DNA from: Facklamia sp. 7083-14-GEN3
GTDB lineage: Bacteria > Bacillota > Bacilli > Lactobacillales > Aerococcaceae
Assembly: GCF_024742075.1 (NCBI RefSeq)
Contig: NZ_JANSGD010000001.1
Span: 124,001 to 188,000 of the forward strand
Direction: 5' to 3'
DNA: 64,000 bases
Part shown: in pieces, positions 17,371 to 26,132 of the stretch
Position numbering within the stretch: the first letter of the stretch is position 1
Layout: each line of letters starts with the position of its first letter
Made by a program: the position numbers and the translations under genes
The notes under the pieces: model-generated
Told to the model about the DNA's origin: nothing
The model's input: the letters and a program-made list of their open reading frames with translations, nothing else
Databases searched by the model: none

Positions 17371-17907
17371 ATGAATATCGAATTAGTTAAGTTAAAGAAA
17401 GAACACCAGCCCTTATTAATTGAGATGATTGAAGAGTGGAAAGACGATATTGAAAGAAATCAAACAGATGGTTCGCCATCGGCCATCTTTCGTCATGATC
17501 CACATGATTTTGAGGGATATCTTAATAGTATAGAAGATAAAGAAGCCGGCCCCTCAGACCGTGTGCCAGATTCGACCTTTTTTTGTCTCGATCGTGACCG
17601 GAACATTTTGGTAGGAGCAGTCAATATTCGTCACTATCTCAATGATTTTCTGTTATTAAAAGGTGGTCATATAGGGGATGGGATTCGGCCTAGTGAACGG
17701 CGCAAGGGTTATGCCACAGCTATGATTGGTCTTGCTCTGGAAGAATGCAAAAAATTAGGCATTAAAAGAGTGCTTATGGTTTGCAATAAAGATAATATTG
17801 GATCCACAAAATCGATTTTAAATAATGGTGGAGTATTAGAAAATGAGGTACTTTACCCAGATGGAACAACTGATCAAAGGTATTGGATAAGATTAGGTGA
17901 TGAATGA
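17371..17907 (+). CDS. GNAT-family N-acetyltransferase
   Basis: 178 aa. The start at 17371 is fixed by AGGAGG 9 bases upstream; an in-frame upstream ATG at 17335 overlaps the previous gene and lacks a site. Acetyl-CoA binding motif A is IRPSERRKGYATAMIGLAL, followed by the beta5 region RVLMVCNKDNIGSTKSI. A paralogous, broken GNAT with the same architecture lies at 55192-55725. Substrate unknown. It overlaps the next gene by 4 bases (ATGA). Confidence 0.86.
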   Translation: MNIELVKLKKEHQPLLIEMIEEWKDDIERNQTDGSPSAIFRHDPHDFEGYLNSIEDKEAGPSDRVPDSTFFCLDRDRNILVGAVNIRHYLNDFLLLKGGHIGDGIRPSERRKGYATAMIGLALEECKKLGIKRVLMVCNKDNIGSTKSILNNGGVLENEVLYPDGTTDQRYWIRLGDE

Positions 17908-18614
17908 TGAAATTTTATTTAACCAGTCATATTATGATAAAGGGGCAAGAAGGCTTAAGTCAGAAAAATGCTTTTCTTGAAAAGTTAAAAGCAGATTTAG
18001 GGCATAATCCAATTAGAGCTGTGTTTATTAGTTCAAATCCAGAAGATATAAATGGTAGTGAGAAGTATGCTCGTTTGGATAGAGAAAGATTTGAACATTC
18101 AGGATTTACTTTTAGTGAATTTAGAGTAGTTCACAACAATGCATCTCATAAGGACTTGTTGAAAAATATAGATTTGTTATTTTTGGCTGGTGGACATCTT
18201 CCAACTCAAAATAAGTTTATACACAAGATTCATTTAAAAGATCAATTAAAAAGTTTTGAAGGAACCATAATAGGTGTCTCTGCCGGTTCAATGAATGCGG
18301 CTGATTGTGTGTATTCGATTCCAGTAAAAAAAGGAGAAGCCATAAACATTAATTACCAACGATACTTATCAGGTTTAGGTTTGACTAAAAAACGAATGAT
18401 CCCTCATTTTAATGAAGGTTTTAAGAATTTGAAGATTGATGGATTGAATAAATTGGAAGATATAGTGATACCTGATAGTTTTAAGAAGGATTTATATTTA
18501 TTTCCTGATGGCACTTATATTTACTTTAATGGAGTGGAGGAAGAAATATTTGGTGATTACTACTATTTTAAAGACGGTATAATGAAAAGAATGAGTGGGC
18601 AAAAAGCTTGCTAA
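17904..18614 (+). CDS. Peptidase S51 / dipeptidase E-like protein
   Basis: 236 aa of the class I glutamine-amidotransferase-like fold used by S51 peptidases. The nucleophile is Ser126 in GVSAGSMNA, replacing the Cys of true amidotransferases; AGGHLPTQN supplies the oxyanion region and IPHFNEGF the catalytic His. Family members cleave Asp-X dipeptides or cyanophycin-like substrates; the exact substrate is not visible. The start overlaps the stop of the GNAT gene, implying coupled translation. Confidence 0.82.
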   Translation: MMKFYLTSHIMIKGQEGLSQKNAFLEKLKADLGHNPIRAVFISSNPEDINGSEKYARLDRERFEHSGFTFSEFRVVHNNASHKDLLKNIDLLFLAGGHLPTQNKFIHKIHLKDQLKSFEGTIIGVSAGSMNAADCVYSIPVKKGEAININYQRYLSGLGLTKKRMIPHFNEGFKNLKIDGLNKLEDIVIPDSFKKDLYLFPDGTYIYFNGVEEEIFGDYYYFKDGIMKRMSGQKAC

Positions 18615-18669
18615 AAGTTCTCTAAATCTGTTAGAGTGTAAGAACTACTATTAAAGACAGAAAGGTGAC

Positions 18670-19131
18670 ATGATATTGCGTTCAATCGATTTTCCAACAT
18701 TTAAAAGTTATGCGTTTTCCACGCATTTGGGTATCATAATGCCCTTTATTATGAATCAAATGCAAGGGAATTTTCAGCTATCCAGTTATTTGTTTCAGTT
18801 AATTATTATTCTACCAGCTTCTATTATTTTAGGGTCATTTATTCTGAATATACCTAAAATGGCTCAAAAATTTGTTGACTTTTTAAGAGTAAGTCGACCA
18901 AATTGGCTAGTTTTTTTACTGGGACAATTTCCTCCAGCCATCATTTTTTCTTTTATCATGGGTCTTATTGCTATAACAATTCAAGGTAAACTCAACATTC
19001 AATCAGTTATTGGAATATTAAAAAGTTTACCTGCAACTGTTCTGATTGCTGTAGTTGTGCAAATATTAGTAACTTTACTGATCGATAAGGTCTATAAAAA
19101 ATGGTTTTTTTCAGATCAATCAACTAATTAA
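18670..19131 (+). CDS. Small four-helix membrane protein (DUF2798-like)
   Basis: 153 aa with four predicted membrane segments (about 15-28, 40-60, 80-103 and 117-138). The sequence THLGIIMPFIMNQMQG and the second half with a similar helix pair suggest two repeats of a two-helix unit, as in DUF2798 proteins. Function unknown. Start at ATG 18670 with an AGAAAGGTG site. Ends at a bidirectional terminator. Confidence 0.65.
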   Translation: MILRSIDFPTFKSYAFSTHLGIIMPFIMNQMQGNFQLSSYLFQLIIILPASIILGSFILNIPKMAQKFVDFLRVSRPNWLVFLLGQFPPAIIFSFIMGLIAITIQGKLNIQSVIGILKSLPATVLIAVVVQILVTLLIDKVYKKWFFSDQSTN

Positions 19132-19141
19132 AATTTTAAAA

Positions 19142-19180
19142 ACAGTCAACTAGATGAATGTACTAGTTGACCGTTTTTTT
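19142..19180. terminator. Bidirectional terminator between convergent genes
   Basis: Stem ACAGTCAACTAG / CTAGTTGACCGT with one mismatch and a seven-T run on the plus strand; the minus-strand exporter gene ends just beyond it. Confidence 0.75.
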
Positions 19181-19182
19181 AT

Positions 19183-20259
19183 TTAAGTAAGATTACTGTA
19201 GAAAGTAGCGGTCAAAGCTTGTACAGATAATGATACAAGACTAATAGCTATCCAACATGATAAGCCCAATATGATAGGCTTCTTTCCCTCCTTAATGAGT
19301 TCATGTAATTGAGCATTCAAGCCAATAGCTGTCATAGCCATAGTGATAAAAAATTTGGCTAGCAGTTTCATTAGCGGAATAAAGTTTTCACCATAAATAG
19401 TCGTAAAAGAATTAGCTGGAAGAAAGTCAATTGTTGAAGTAATGACAGCAGCTAAAATGAAATAGAGGATAAATGTTGGCATTAATTTAAAAATGCTTGT
19501 TTTTGAGCTCTTATTTTCTTTACCAGCTTGAATGATAGATAAGCCGATTGTGATGGGAATAATGGCAAGAGTCCGTGTTAATTTAACAGTCACAGCTGCT
19601 GAAAGAATGCCTTCAACTTGATAGAAGTTCTCTGCTGTTGCAGCTGCGGCTGTGACAGAAGAGGTATCATTGACTGCTGACCCTGCAAAGATAGCAAAAC
19701 CTTCACTACCTAAACCCAAATTATAGCCTAAAACGGGAAAGAGCAAAGCGGCTAACACATTAAAAATGAAGATGACTGAAATGGCTTGAGCGACTTGTTT
19801 ATCATCTGCCTTAATAACAGGAGCAGTAGCAGCAATAGCGGATCCGCCGCAAATAGCCGAACCGACTCCTATTAAGGTGGCTAATTTTGTTTCCATATCA
19901 AGCTTTTTATTAAAGAACCAGGCAACCAATAGGGCGATAGAGATTGTCGAAATAATAACAGGTAAACTTTTACCACCGACTTTTATAATCATGGAAAGGT
20001 TTAGAGAAAAGCCTAAAAGAATGACTGCCCCTTGTAGTATTTTCTTAGAGGAGAAACTTATCCCCTTATGAAATTTAGAATGGCTAGCAAGTTGAGGTTG
20101 GAAAAGACTAATAATCATCCCAATAAAGATGGCGAAAACAGGGGCTCCAATAATCCCTAGTGAGAAATCACCGATAGAAAGTTTAGCTAGAAAACTAGCC
20201 AATACTGCTAATAATAGACATAAAAAAAGGCCTGGCATTATATTTTGTTTTGACTTCAT
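19183..20259 (-). CDS. YeiH/UPF0324-family putative sulfate exporter
   Basis: 358 aa integral membrane protein with about ten hydrophobic segments. Family hallmarks are the twin Gly-rich segments GVGSAICGGSAIAA and FAGSAVNDTSSVTAAA and the C-terminal FITMAMTAIGLNAQ. YeiH-type proteins (PSE family) are annotated as putative sulfate or anion exporters; evidence for the substrate is thin. Monocistronic, with a long region upstream. Confidence 0.85.
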   Translation of the reverse strand: MKSKQNIMPGLFLCLLLAVLASFLAKLSIGDFSLGIIGAPVFAIFIGMIISLFQPQLASHSKFHKGISFSSKKILQGAVILLGFSLNLSMIIKVGGKSLPVIISTISIALLVAWFFNKKLDMETKLATLIGVGSAICGGSAIAATAPVIKADDKQVAQAISVIFIFNVLAALLFPVLGYNLGLGSEGFAIFAGSAVNDTSSVTAAAATAENFYQVEGILSAAVTVKLTRTLAIIPITIGLSIIQAGKENKSSKTSIFKLMPTFILYFILAAVITSTIDFLPANSFTTIYGENFIPLMKLLAKFFITMAMTAIGLNAQLHELIKEGKKPIILGLSCWIAISLVSLSVQALTATFYSNLT

Positions 20260-20597
20260 CCAAACAATCCCCTTTAAATTCTCATATTACCTATAGCCTA
20301 CCAAAGTTTACTGATAAGGGGAATAGAAAAATACTTATAAATATCTTATCCTTTTATAAGTCAGGATAGGATATACTTTTTTGTATATGTTTGTTTTAAT
20401 ACACGTTTTGTCTAAGGTTAATTTTGCTGTTTCATTGTATGCAATTTATCACTTTAACTTTAATTGTCTAGTTAAAGTCTTATCCATCGCTAAAATTTGC
20501 GAGTAAAAATTTTTTTTACAAAGGTTTAAGTAGCTTTTTTTGAAAAAGAGTCATTTACTTAAAATAACATATTACTTCGGACAATCCGGAATTTGAT
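20260..20597. other. Intergenic region upstream of the exporter gene
   Basis: 338 bases of AT-rich DNA. The exporter promoter must be at its left end. I see no coding frame, strong hairpin or known riboswitch. Confidence 0.35.
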
Positions 20598-20819
20598 ATG
20601 AATTTAGATCGAGATATGATTGAATGTAATCGACTAGCTGATTTAGAAATTCTGACTCGATTATCAAAAAAACTACTTTTACAATAAGATCAAGAGAAGA
20701 TTAATCAAATTACAACCATTTTTCAAAAGTATGATAAAAGATGGGAGCTTTATCAAAAGGGCCCAAAACAGTGGGATACTAAAATTTCAATCACTAATAT
20801 ACTCAGGGGAGTTAAATAA
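20598..20819 (+). pseudogene. Degraded 73-codon frame interrupted by TAA
   Basis: ATG at 20598 opens MNLDRDMIECNRLADLEI and runs to a TAA at 20685-20687 (codon 30). The same frame then stays open for 43 codons (DQEKINQITTIFQKYDKRW and so on) to a second TAA at 20817, directly before a strong terminator. Charged, helical composition on both sides and the terminator suggest a former small gene, perhaps a coiled-coil or regulator fragment. The family is not recognised and no clear ribosome site precedes the ATG. Confidence 0.4.
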
Positions 20820-20823
20820 TGAT

Positions 20824-20865
20824 AAAAGACTTAATGGAAGATATTATTTTCCATTAAGTCTTTTT
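20824..20865 (+). terminator. Terminator after the degraded small gene
   Basis: Perfect 16-bp stem AAAAGACTTAATGGAA / TTCCATTAAGTCTTTT with a 9-base loop. It lies directly upstream of the MATE gene. Confidence 0.85.
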
Positions 20866-20923
20866 AGTGATTGTATTTAGTGCTCCAACTTGTTACTATT
20901 TACTGAGATATGGAGGAGTAGCA

Positions 20924-22276
20924 ATGAGAAATTTAGATTTATTAAACGGTAAGATATTCCAAACAATGTTGAAATTATCGACACCTTTAATGTTAACTGC
21001 TTTTATTCAAATGACCTATACTTTAACCGATATTGCCTGGATTGGGAGACTCTCTACTGAGGCAGTGGCGGCAGCTGGACAAGTAGGTTTCGCCTTATGG
21101 ATTGCTTCAGGGTTGATGTTGATTCCTCGTATTGGAATGAGTGTTTTAACAGCTCAAGCTTATGGTGCAAAGGACGATGAAGCAGCCCGTTCTTATATTA
21201 ATAATGGTTTCTGGTTGGCCCTTGTTATGGGAATTGCTTTTGGAGGATTATTAATCCTTTTTAAAGACCCCTTTATTAATTTCTTCCAATTAGAAGATGA
21301 CGTCAATCAACTGACTGAAGAATATTTGCTTGTGATTGCTTCGGGTGTCTTTTTATTTTTTATTAATCCTGTTCTCTCTGGGGCCTACAATAGTCTAGGT
21401 AATAGTAAAACACCTTTTGCAGTTAGTACAATTGGACTTATCATTAATATTATTTTAGATCCTATTTTAATTTTTGGGTTAGGCCCTATACCTGTTTTAG
21501 GAATTAAAGGGGCCGCAATGGCAACAATTTTTGCTCAGTTTATGGTGTTTGTACTGTATCTTTATACCATTTATCGACAAGGAGATTTAATTTATCGCAG
21601 CCGCATTCATTTATGGTCTTTTAATGGTAAGAACTTAGTTCAAATAATTAAAATAGGCCTACCACCCTCTGTTCAGTCGAATGTACATGCGCTGGTCAGT
21701 GTATTGCTGAATCGTTATGTTGCTTCATATGGTGCTATGCCATTAGCTGTTACCAGTGTAGGCTCAAATATTGAGTCGATTTCATGGATGACCACTGAAG
21801 GTTTTGCAGTGGCGATTACGGCTATGGTAGGCCAAAATTATGGCGCTAAACTCTATGAACGAGTAGAAGGCATTTATCAAACGACCATTCGCTCCTTACT
21901 GACAATTGGTTCGTTTGCTACCATAGTTCTTATCGTATTTAGAATGAATTTTTTCAAATTATTCATCCCAGATGATCCACAAGCAATCGCTTTAGGGGCT
22001 GTTTATTTGCTTATCTTTGGGTTAAGTCAATTATTTATGAGCTTTGAAATTGGTGGAAGTGGTTTTCTAAACGGTTTAGGAAATACGCAAGCCCCTGCAA
22101 GTGTTAATACCGTTTGTAATTTGCTAAGAATTCCTTTCGCCTGGTTGTTTATGCCCAAATACGGTGTAGCCGGAGTTTGGATTGCCATGTCTTTGTCCAC
22201 TGCATTAAAAGGAATAATTATTTATCTATTAGCGCGAAAAAATTGGAAAAAGCTCTACCAGGCTCATGCCAATTAG
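20924..22276 (+). CDS. MATE-family multidrug/Na+ antiporter
   Basis: 450 aa with twelve predicted membrane helices, exporting cationic drugs or metabolites with Na+ or H+ exchange. Start: ATG at 20924, since GGAGGAG lies 8 bases before it; an upstream in-frame start at 20867 would overlap the terminator. Family features are LSTPLMLTAFIQMTYTLTDIAWIGRL at the N-terminus (quoted in part), NPVLSGAYNSLGNSKTPF and, in the second half, a matching GSGFLNGLGNTQAP. A second, different MATE gene begins at 63221. Substrate unknown. Confidence 0.9.
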   Translation: MRNLDLLNGKIFQTMLKLSTPLMLTAFIQMTYTLTDIAWIGRLSTEAVAAAGQVGFALWIASGLMLIPRIGMSVLTAQAYGAKDDEAARSYINNGFWLALVMGIAFGGLLILFKDPFINFFQLEDDVNQLTEEYLLVIASGVFLFFINPVLSGAYNSLGNSKTPFAVSTIGLIINIILDPILIFGLGPIPVLGIKGAAMATIFAQFMVFVLYLYTIYRQGDLIYRSRIHLWSFNGKNLVQIIKIGLPPSVQSNVHALVSVLLNRYVASYGAMPLAVTSVGSNIESISWMTTEGFAVAITAMVGQNYGAKLYERVEGIYQTTIRSLLTIGSFATIVLIVFRMNFFKLFIPDDPQAIALGAVYLLIFGLSQLFMSFEIGGSGFLNGLGNTQAPASVNTVCNLLRIPFAWLFMPKYGVAGVWIAMSLSTALKGIIIYLLARKNWKKLYQAHAN

Positions 22277-22309
22277 ACATAAGTAGGTAAAGCTTAAAGA
22301 GTAATTATT

Positions 22310-22909
22310 CTATTTTAAATTCGACACCCAATTTTTGGCATCTTGAACAATTTGAGGTGTAATTTGATGTGTATGAACCCATTCAATAGACAGGTCTGCT
22401 TGAACATCCGTTAATTTTTTAATTAACTCATTGTTCGCTTGCATACTACAGATCGGATCCGCCTCACCCATGGATAAGAATAGCTGATGATTTGATAAAT
22501 CTTTATTCTGATCAATTGCCATAGGGTAGAGTGGGGCAAATAAAATTCCTTTGTTAAAAATATCTGAGTAGTGAATTAAGACATTTAAAGCAATATTGGA
22601 TCCATTTGAGAAGCCGATAAAAATTACTTTACTTAAGTCAAATCCTTTTTCGCTACTCATCTTTTTGATGAATTCAACAAGTTCATCGCTTCTTTCCGCT
22701 AGATCTTCTAAGTCATAGAGTCCCTCGGCCTTCCGTTTAAAATAGCGGAGGGCTCCATTTTCATTTACAGTTCCTCTTATCGAGAGGATATTAGCTGAGG
22801 ATGAAATTTCTTTAGCTAAAGGAATGAGATTAGTTTCATCTCCTCCTGTTCCATGTAAAAGGACAAAAGTATAATCAGCGTTATCAGCTGCGTGATAGAT
22901 ATATTCCAT
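22310..22909 (-). CDS. mhqD: MhqD-like carboxylesterase/phospholipase
   Basis: 199 aa alpha/beta hydrolase of the phospholipase/carboxylesterase family. Oxyanion motif LLHGTGGDETNL at 17-28, nucleophile Ser101 in GFSNGSN, acid in GEADPICS and His in THQITPQ. It is the last gene of a minus-strand operon that also has two ring-cleaving dioxygenases and a flavin reductase-like gene. In Bacillus the comparable MhqR regulon (mhqNOD, mhqED) protects against quinones, where this hydrolase is thought to act on ring-cleavage products. Starts 9 bases after the previous stop with GGAGG. Confidence 0.82.
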   Translation of the reverse strand: MEYIYHAADNADYTFVLLHGTGGDETNLIPLAKEISSSANILSIRGTVNENGALRYFKRKAEGLYDLEDLAERSDELVEFIKKMSSEKGFDLSKVIFIGFSNGSNIALNVLIHYSDIFNKGILFAPLYPMAIDQNKDLSNHQLFLSMGEADPICSMQANNELIKKLTDVQADLSIEWVHTHQITPQIVQDAKNWVSNLK

Positions 22910-22918
22910 AATTACCTC

Positions 22919-23530
22919 CTATTTTGGTCTTTCAAGTTGAATGGTTTGGCCTAAAGTTGCATAATCATTACCTGCTAAACGACTAATTGGTTTTAGCTGA
23001 TCAGCAAGCACATAAGAATCCTGATAAACTTCCTCAGAAAGGTGAAAATGTATCACCCTCATCAAAAATAAATCAGCTGAAACCCCTTTACCATTTGATG
23101 ATGGAATCTCGATGTGTTGGTGTAGAACTGTTTCATAACGTACTTTCATCTCAGCAATACCAGGCGTTTGAATCGAATGACTGCTAGCAAGAGTGAATTG
23201 GGTCAATTCCAATTCACTCTTGTTTTTAGGTAAATTACTAGCTGTCAGATTAACCTCTTTCAAATTTTCTTGGTCAACGATGTGAAAAACGGCTTCCTTA
23301 TTAGCTAGGATATTACGAGCGGTATCCTTCATTCTTCCTTTTCTTTGAACGGAAACCATTAAGGTGGGTGGGTTGTAAGCTACCATATTAAAGTAGGAAA
23401 AAGGTGCTAGATTTAAGCTCTGATCGTCGTTTAGTGTGGCTATCATTGTAACAGGTCTAGGGATGACCGAACCAATTAAAACTTTGTATTGATCTTTAGG
23501 TGATAAGTCTGTAACTTTATAAGATAACAT
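22919..23530 (-). CDS. Flavin reductase-like FMN-binding protein
   Basis: 203 aa. IGSVIPRPVTMIATLNDD opens a flavin-reductase-like split barrel, and NLAPFSYFNMVAYNPPTLM is the conserved FMN-binding core. Members reduce FMN or transfer electrons to partner oxygenases. Within the quinone-resistance operon it may reduce the quinone or supply the dioxygenases; in B. subtilis the comparable redox partner is a nitroreductase (MhqN), so this would be a substitution (inference). 13 bases separate it from the upstream dioxygenase. Confidence 0.85.
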   Translation of the reverse strand: MLSYKVTDLSPKDQYKVLIGSVIPRPVTMIATLNDDQSLNLAPFSYFNMVAYNPPTLMVSVQRKGRMKDTARNILANKEAVFHIVDQENLKEVNLTASNLPKNKSELELTQFTLASSHSIQTPGIAEMKVRYETVLHQHIEIPSSNGKGVSADLFLMRVIHFHLSEEVYQDSYVLADQLKPISRLAGNDYATLGQTIQLERPK

Positions 23531-23543
23531 AGTATCTACTCGC

Positions 23544-24443
23544 CTAATCTACTTTAAAATCAGGTAAAGAAGATTCAATTTCTGCGCGCTTAGATTCAAA
23601 TTGTTCAGGTAATTTCAATTGACTACCTAACTGATCAAAATCTTCGTCCACTTGGAAGCCAGGTTCTTTGGTAGCAAATTCAAAAATAATGCCACCTTTT
23701 TCTCTTAAATAAATAGATTTGAAGTATTTACGATCTTTGACAGGTGTCAGATGGTAATTAGCATCTTTTAAATAGTCACGCCAAGCTTGAAGATCAGTTA
23801 ATTGATCAACAGACCAAGCTACATGGTGAACAGTACTAATACCAAATCGACCTAAAGGTAGTGCCTTCTTGAAAAGTAGTACACGGTGTTTTTCTGGACC
23901 AGTTAATTCAATATGTAAGTATTCGTCAGCTTCTTCTACAAGTTTGGCACCCATTTCACGTGTTAACAAATCAAGAGTACCTTGAGGGTTAGTAGATAAT
24001 AGCACCAAGCCATAGAAACCAAGAATTTCATTGTTTTCAGAATTTACTTCTGATTCGACTAAAGCTATATCCAAATCGTGAGGATCTGAAAATTCTAAAG
24101 TAGTGGCAGCAAACATTTCACTCTTTTGATAAGAAATATTATGTTTTTCTAATTGAGCTTCCCACTGTGCAACGCTTCCTTTAGGTATTGAAAAAGCAAT
24201 CCTTCCGACTTGGCCGCCACCTTTTGTTCCTTTATGTTCATTTTCCCAAGGGAAGAATGTCATAATAGTTCCATTGTCTACATTTGAATTAGCAAAGTAA
24301 GTGTGATAGACGGAAGGATCATCAAAATTGACTGTCTGTTTAACAAGTTTTAAACCAAGAATGTTAGTGTAAAAATCGTAGTTTTCTTGCACATTGCCAA
24401 CTATGGCACTTATATGGTGAATACTTTGGATTTTTTCAACCAT
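23544..24443 (-). CDS. Ring-cleaving dioxygenase (VOC/glyoxalase fold), second copy
   Basis: 299 aa with two vicinal-oxygen-chelate modules. Metal ligands are expected at His in IHHISAIVG, His in VHHVAWSVD and Glu in IIFEFATKEPGF. Belongs to the MhqA/MhqO/MhqE group that opens hydroquinone rings. It is clearly a paralogue of the next upstream gene (LGLKLVKQTVNFDD against LGLRLVKKTVNQDD) and begins 3 bases after that gene's stop, so the two are tightly coupled and may form a heteromer (inference). Confidence 0.88.
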   Translation of the reverse strand: MVEKIQSIHHISAIVGNVQENYDFYTNILGLKLVKQTVNFDDPSVYHTYFANSNVDNGTIMTFFPWENEHKGTKGGGQVGRIAFSIPKGSVAQWEAQLEKHNISYQKSEMFAATTLEFSDPHDLDIALVESEVNSENNEILGFYGLVLLSTNPQGTLDLLTREMGAKLVEEADEYLHIELTGPEKHRVLLFKKALPLGRFGISTVHHVAWSVDQLTDLQAWRDYLKDANYHLTPVKDRKYFKSIYLREKGGIIFEFATKEPGFQVDEDFDQLGSQLKLPEQFESKRAEIESSLPDFKVD

Positions 24444-24446
24444 GGT

Positions 24447-25406
24447 TTATTCTCCTTTCCAAACAGTATCGAATGGACGAACTTGACTTTCAATTGATTC
24501 TCTTTGACCTTCTAAGAATGGTGGTAATGATAAAATTTCACCAAGGCTCTCATAAGGTTCGTCACCCATAAAACCAGGTCCATCTGTAGAGATTTCAATT
24601 AGAATATGGCCAATACGAGCATATAATGCTTTAAAGTAATAACGATCGACTATTCCAGAGTTTCCAATTTCTAATTTTTGGTAACGTTCTACCCAAGATT
24701 GAATCGCTTCGTCATCTGCTACTCGGAAAGAAACGTGATGAACGAGTCCATATCCTTGTTGCGCTTGTGGAGTTTCAACGTCTTTGCGTAGAATCACTTG
24801 ACCACCATGTCCGCCTTCACCAACTTCTAAGAGGGCAACATCATCATGCTCTTCAACAATACGCATTTCATAGATAGTTGTTAATGCAGCTTTAAATTCA
24901 TCAAAATAACCAACAGTGATTTCAATCGGTCCAAGAGCATAAATAGCGAATTCTTCAGGAACAGGTCCATTTTTCCAAGGGATTCCTCCAGGGATACCTT
25001 CATTATGCTCATCTGAGAAGATTTGATAAGCTTGACCATCTTCTTCTTCAAAAGCTAATACTTTGCTACCAAACAATTCTTTAATACCTTCATGTTTAAC
25101 ATTTTTCTCTTCAAAACGTTTTAAGTAATATTCCAATGCCTCATCTGATTTTACACGTAAGCCAATACGCGAAATAGAGTTTGTTCCTTTAACTCCTTCT
25201 GGAAGGTTAGGGAAATCAAAGAAAGTAACATCAGTACCAGCATTTCCACGGTCATCCGCAAAATATGTGTGATATGTATGAATATCATCTTGATTGACGG
25301 TTTTTTTAACCAATCGTAAGCCTAAAGTTTTTGTCATAAAGTCGTAGTTTCTTTCAGCGCTATTTGTCATAGCTGTCACGTGATGGATACCTAATAATTT
25401 TTTCAT
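24447..25406 (-). CDS. mhqO: Ring-cleaving dioxygenase (VOC/glyoxalase fold), first gene of the mhq-type operon
   Basis: 319 aa, two VOC modules. Ligand positions: His in IHHVTAM, His in LVHHVSFRVAD and Glu in ILIEISTDGPGF. Closest recognisable group is MhqO/MhqE of the hydroquinone-resistance system. The start has an AAAGGAGG site, and the operon promoter and MhqR-like operator lie directly upstream. First of four genes reading down to 22310 with gaps of 3-13 bases. Confidence 0.88.
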   Translation of the reverse strand: MKKLLGIHHVTAMTNSAERNYDFMTKTLGLRLVKKTVNQDDIHTYHTYFADDRGNAGTDVTFFDFPNLPEGVKGTNSISRIGLRVKSDEALEYYLKRFEEKNVKHEGIKELFGSKVLAFEEEDGQAYQIFSDEHNEGIPGGIPWKNGPVPEEFAIYALGPIEITVGYFDEFKAALTTIYEMRIVEEHDDVALLEVGEGGHGGQVILRKDVETPQAQQGYGLVHHVSFRVADDEAIQSWVERYQKLEIGNSGIVDRYYFKALYARIGHILIEISTDGPGFMGDEPYESLGEILSLPPFLEGQRESIESQVRPFDTVWKGE

Positions 25407-25458
25407 AAAATTTCCTCCTTTAAATTTAGAGAGTCAAAGCATTTAATAGGATTCGATT

Positions 25459-25530
25459 TACTTATCTCGAATTCGAATTAAATTTACCACGAATCGAAAA
25501 AAATTGCAAGCTTTTTGTCTCGAATTTTAC
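25459..25530 (-). promoter_or_regulatory. MhqR-like operator and promoter of the quinone-resistance operon
   Basis: On the minus strand TTGCAA (about 25504-25509), 17-bp spacer, TAAATT (-10). Next to the -10 lies TATCTCGAATTCGAATTA (25463-25480, plus-strand reading), whose left half matches the known MhqR operator half-site TATCTCGAA and whose core TCGAATTCGA is a perfect palindrome. A further GTCTCGAATTTTAC is at 25517-25530, and single ATTCGA or CGAATCGA copies at 25451 and 25490. The regulator itself is not in the window. Confidence 0.65.
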
Positions 25531-25640
25531 ATTTAAAATTATTTTATAAATTTTTTAATGGTTTTCGGCATAAGTTCATATTGTGAAGCTTATAACTTTA
25601 GTATAGTATAGATTTATCTCATCTTAAAAGGAGTGCTCAA

Positions 25641-26132
25641 ATGGACACTTTAACTTTAAATTATTTACGCAAGGGTGAAAGTGCCAAGATTTTGCATGTT
25701 TATGCTGAAGCGGATCAGAAAAAGCATTTGACTAATTTAGGGTTTGTTGCAGGAGCCTCAATAACCATTCTATCCACTCAAGAAGATGAAATGATTATTA
25801 ACTTAAAGGGAACGCGTCTTGGTGTGAGTAAAGAATTCACTAAAAGAGTAACCATTGAAAGAATTTCTTACGATAAAAAAGATTTAGTAGCCCTTAGTCA
25901 GTTGAAAGTAGGATCGAAAGCGAAGGTCATAAAAGTTGAAGGTCAAGCTCAATTTAGGAAACGAATTATGGATATGGGTATTACAAAGAACGCAGTCATT
26001 GAATTAGTTAAATTAGCTCCTTTAGGTGATCCACTTGAAATTCGGGTGAGAGGGTATCAACTCTCTATTCGAAAGAGTGAGGCTGAATTAATTCAAACAC
26101 TTGTTTTATCAGGAGGGGAGAAAAATGCGTAG
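25641..26132 (+). CDS. feoA: Tandem FeoA protein (two FeoA domains in one chain)
   Basis: 163 aa, about twice the usual FeoA length. Domain 1 (about 1-76) and domain 2 (about 79-158) are both SH3-like FeoA units; each has the GxxAKI/V and LxxLGF or MxxMGI pattern followed by the IxxxG-type last strand (LRKGESAKILHV, then LKVGSKAKVIKV). FeoA supports ferrous-iron uptake through FeoB. Many Firmicutes carry two separate feoA genes; here they are fused. The 3-prime end overlaps feoB by 8 bases, so translation is coupled. Confidence 0.9.
   Translation: MDTLTLNYLRKGESAKILHVYAEADQKKHLTNLGFVAGASITILSTQEDEMIINLKGTRLGVSKEFTKRVTIERISYDKKDLVALSQLKVGSKAKVIKVEGQAQFRKRIMDMGITKNAVIELVKLAPLGDPLEIRVRGYQLSIRKSEAELIQTLVLSGGEKNA

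Noticed and set aside
20867-20923. Upstream extension of the MATE gene
   Set aside because: It would start within the preceding terminator and add 19 residues unlike MATE N-termini; the GGAGGAG site fits the ATG at 20924.
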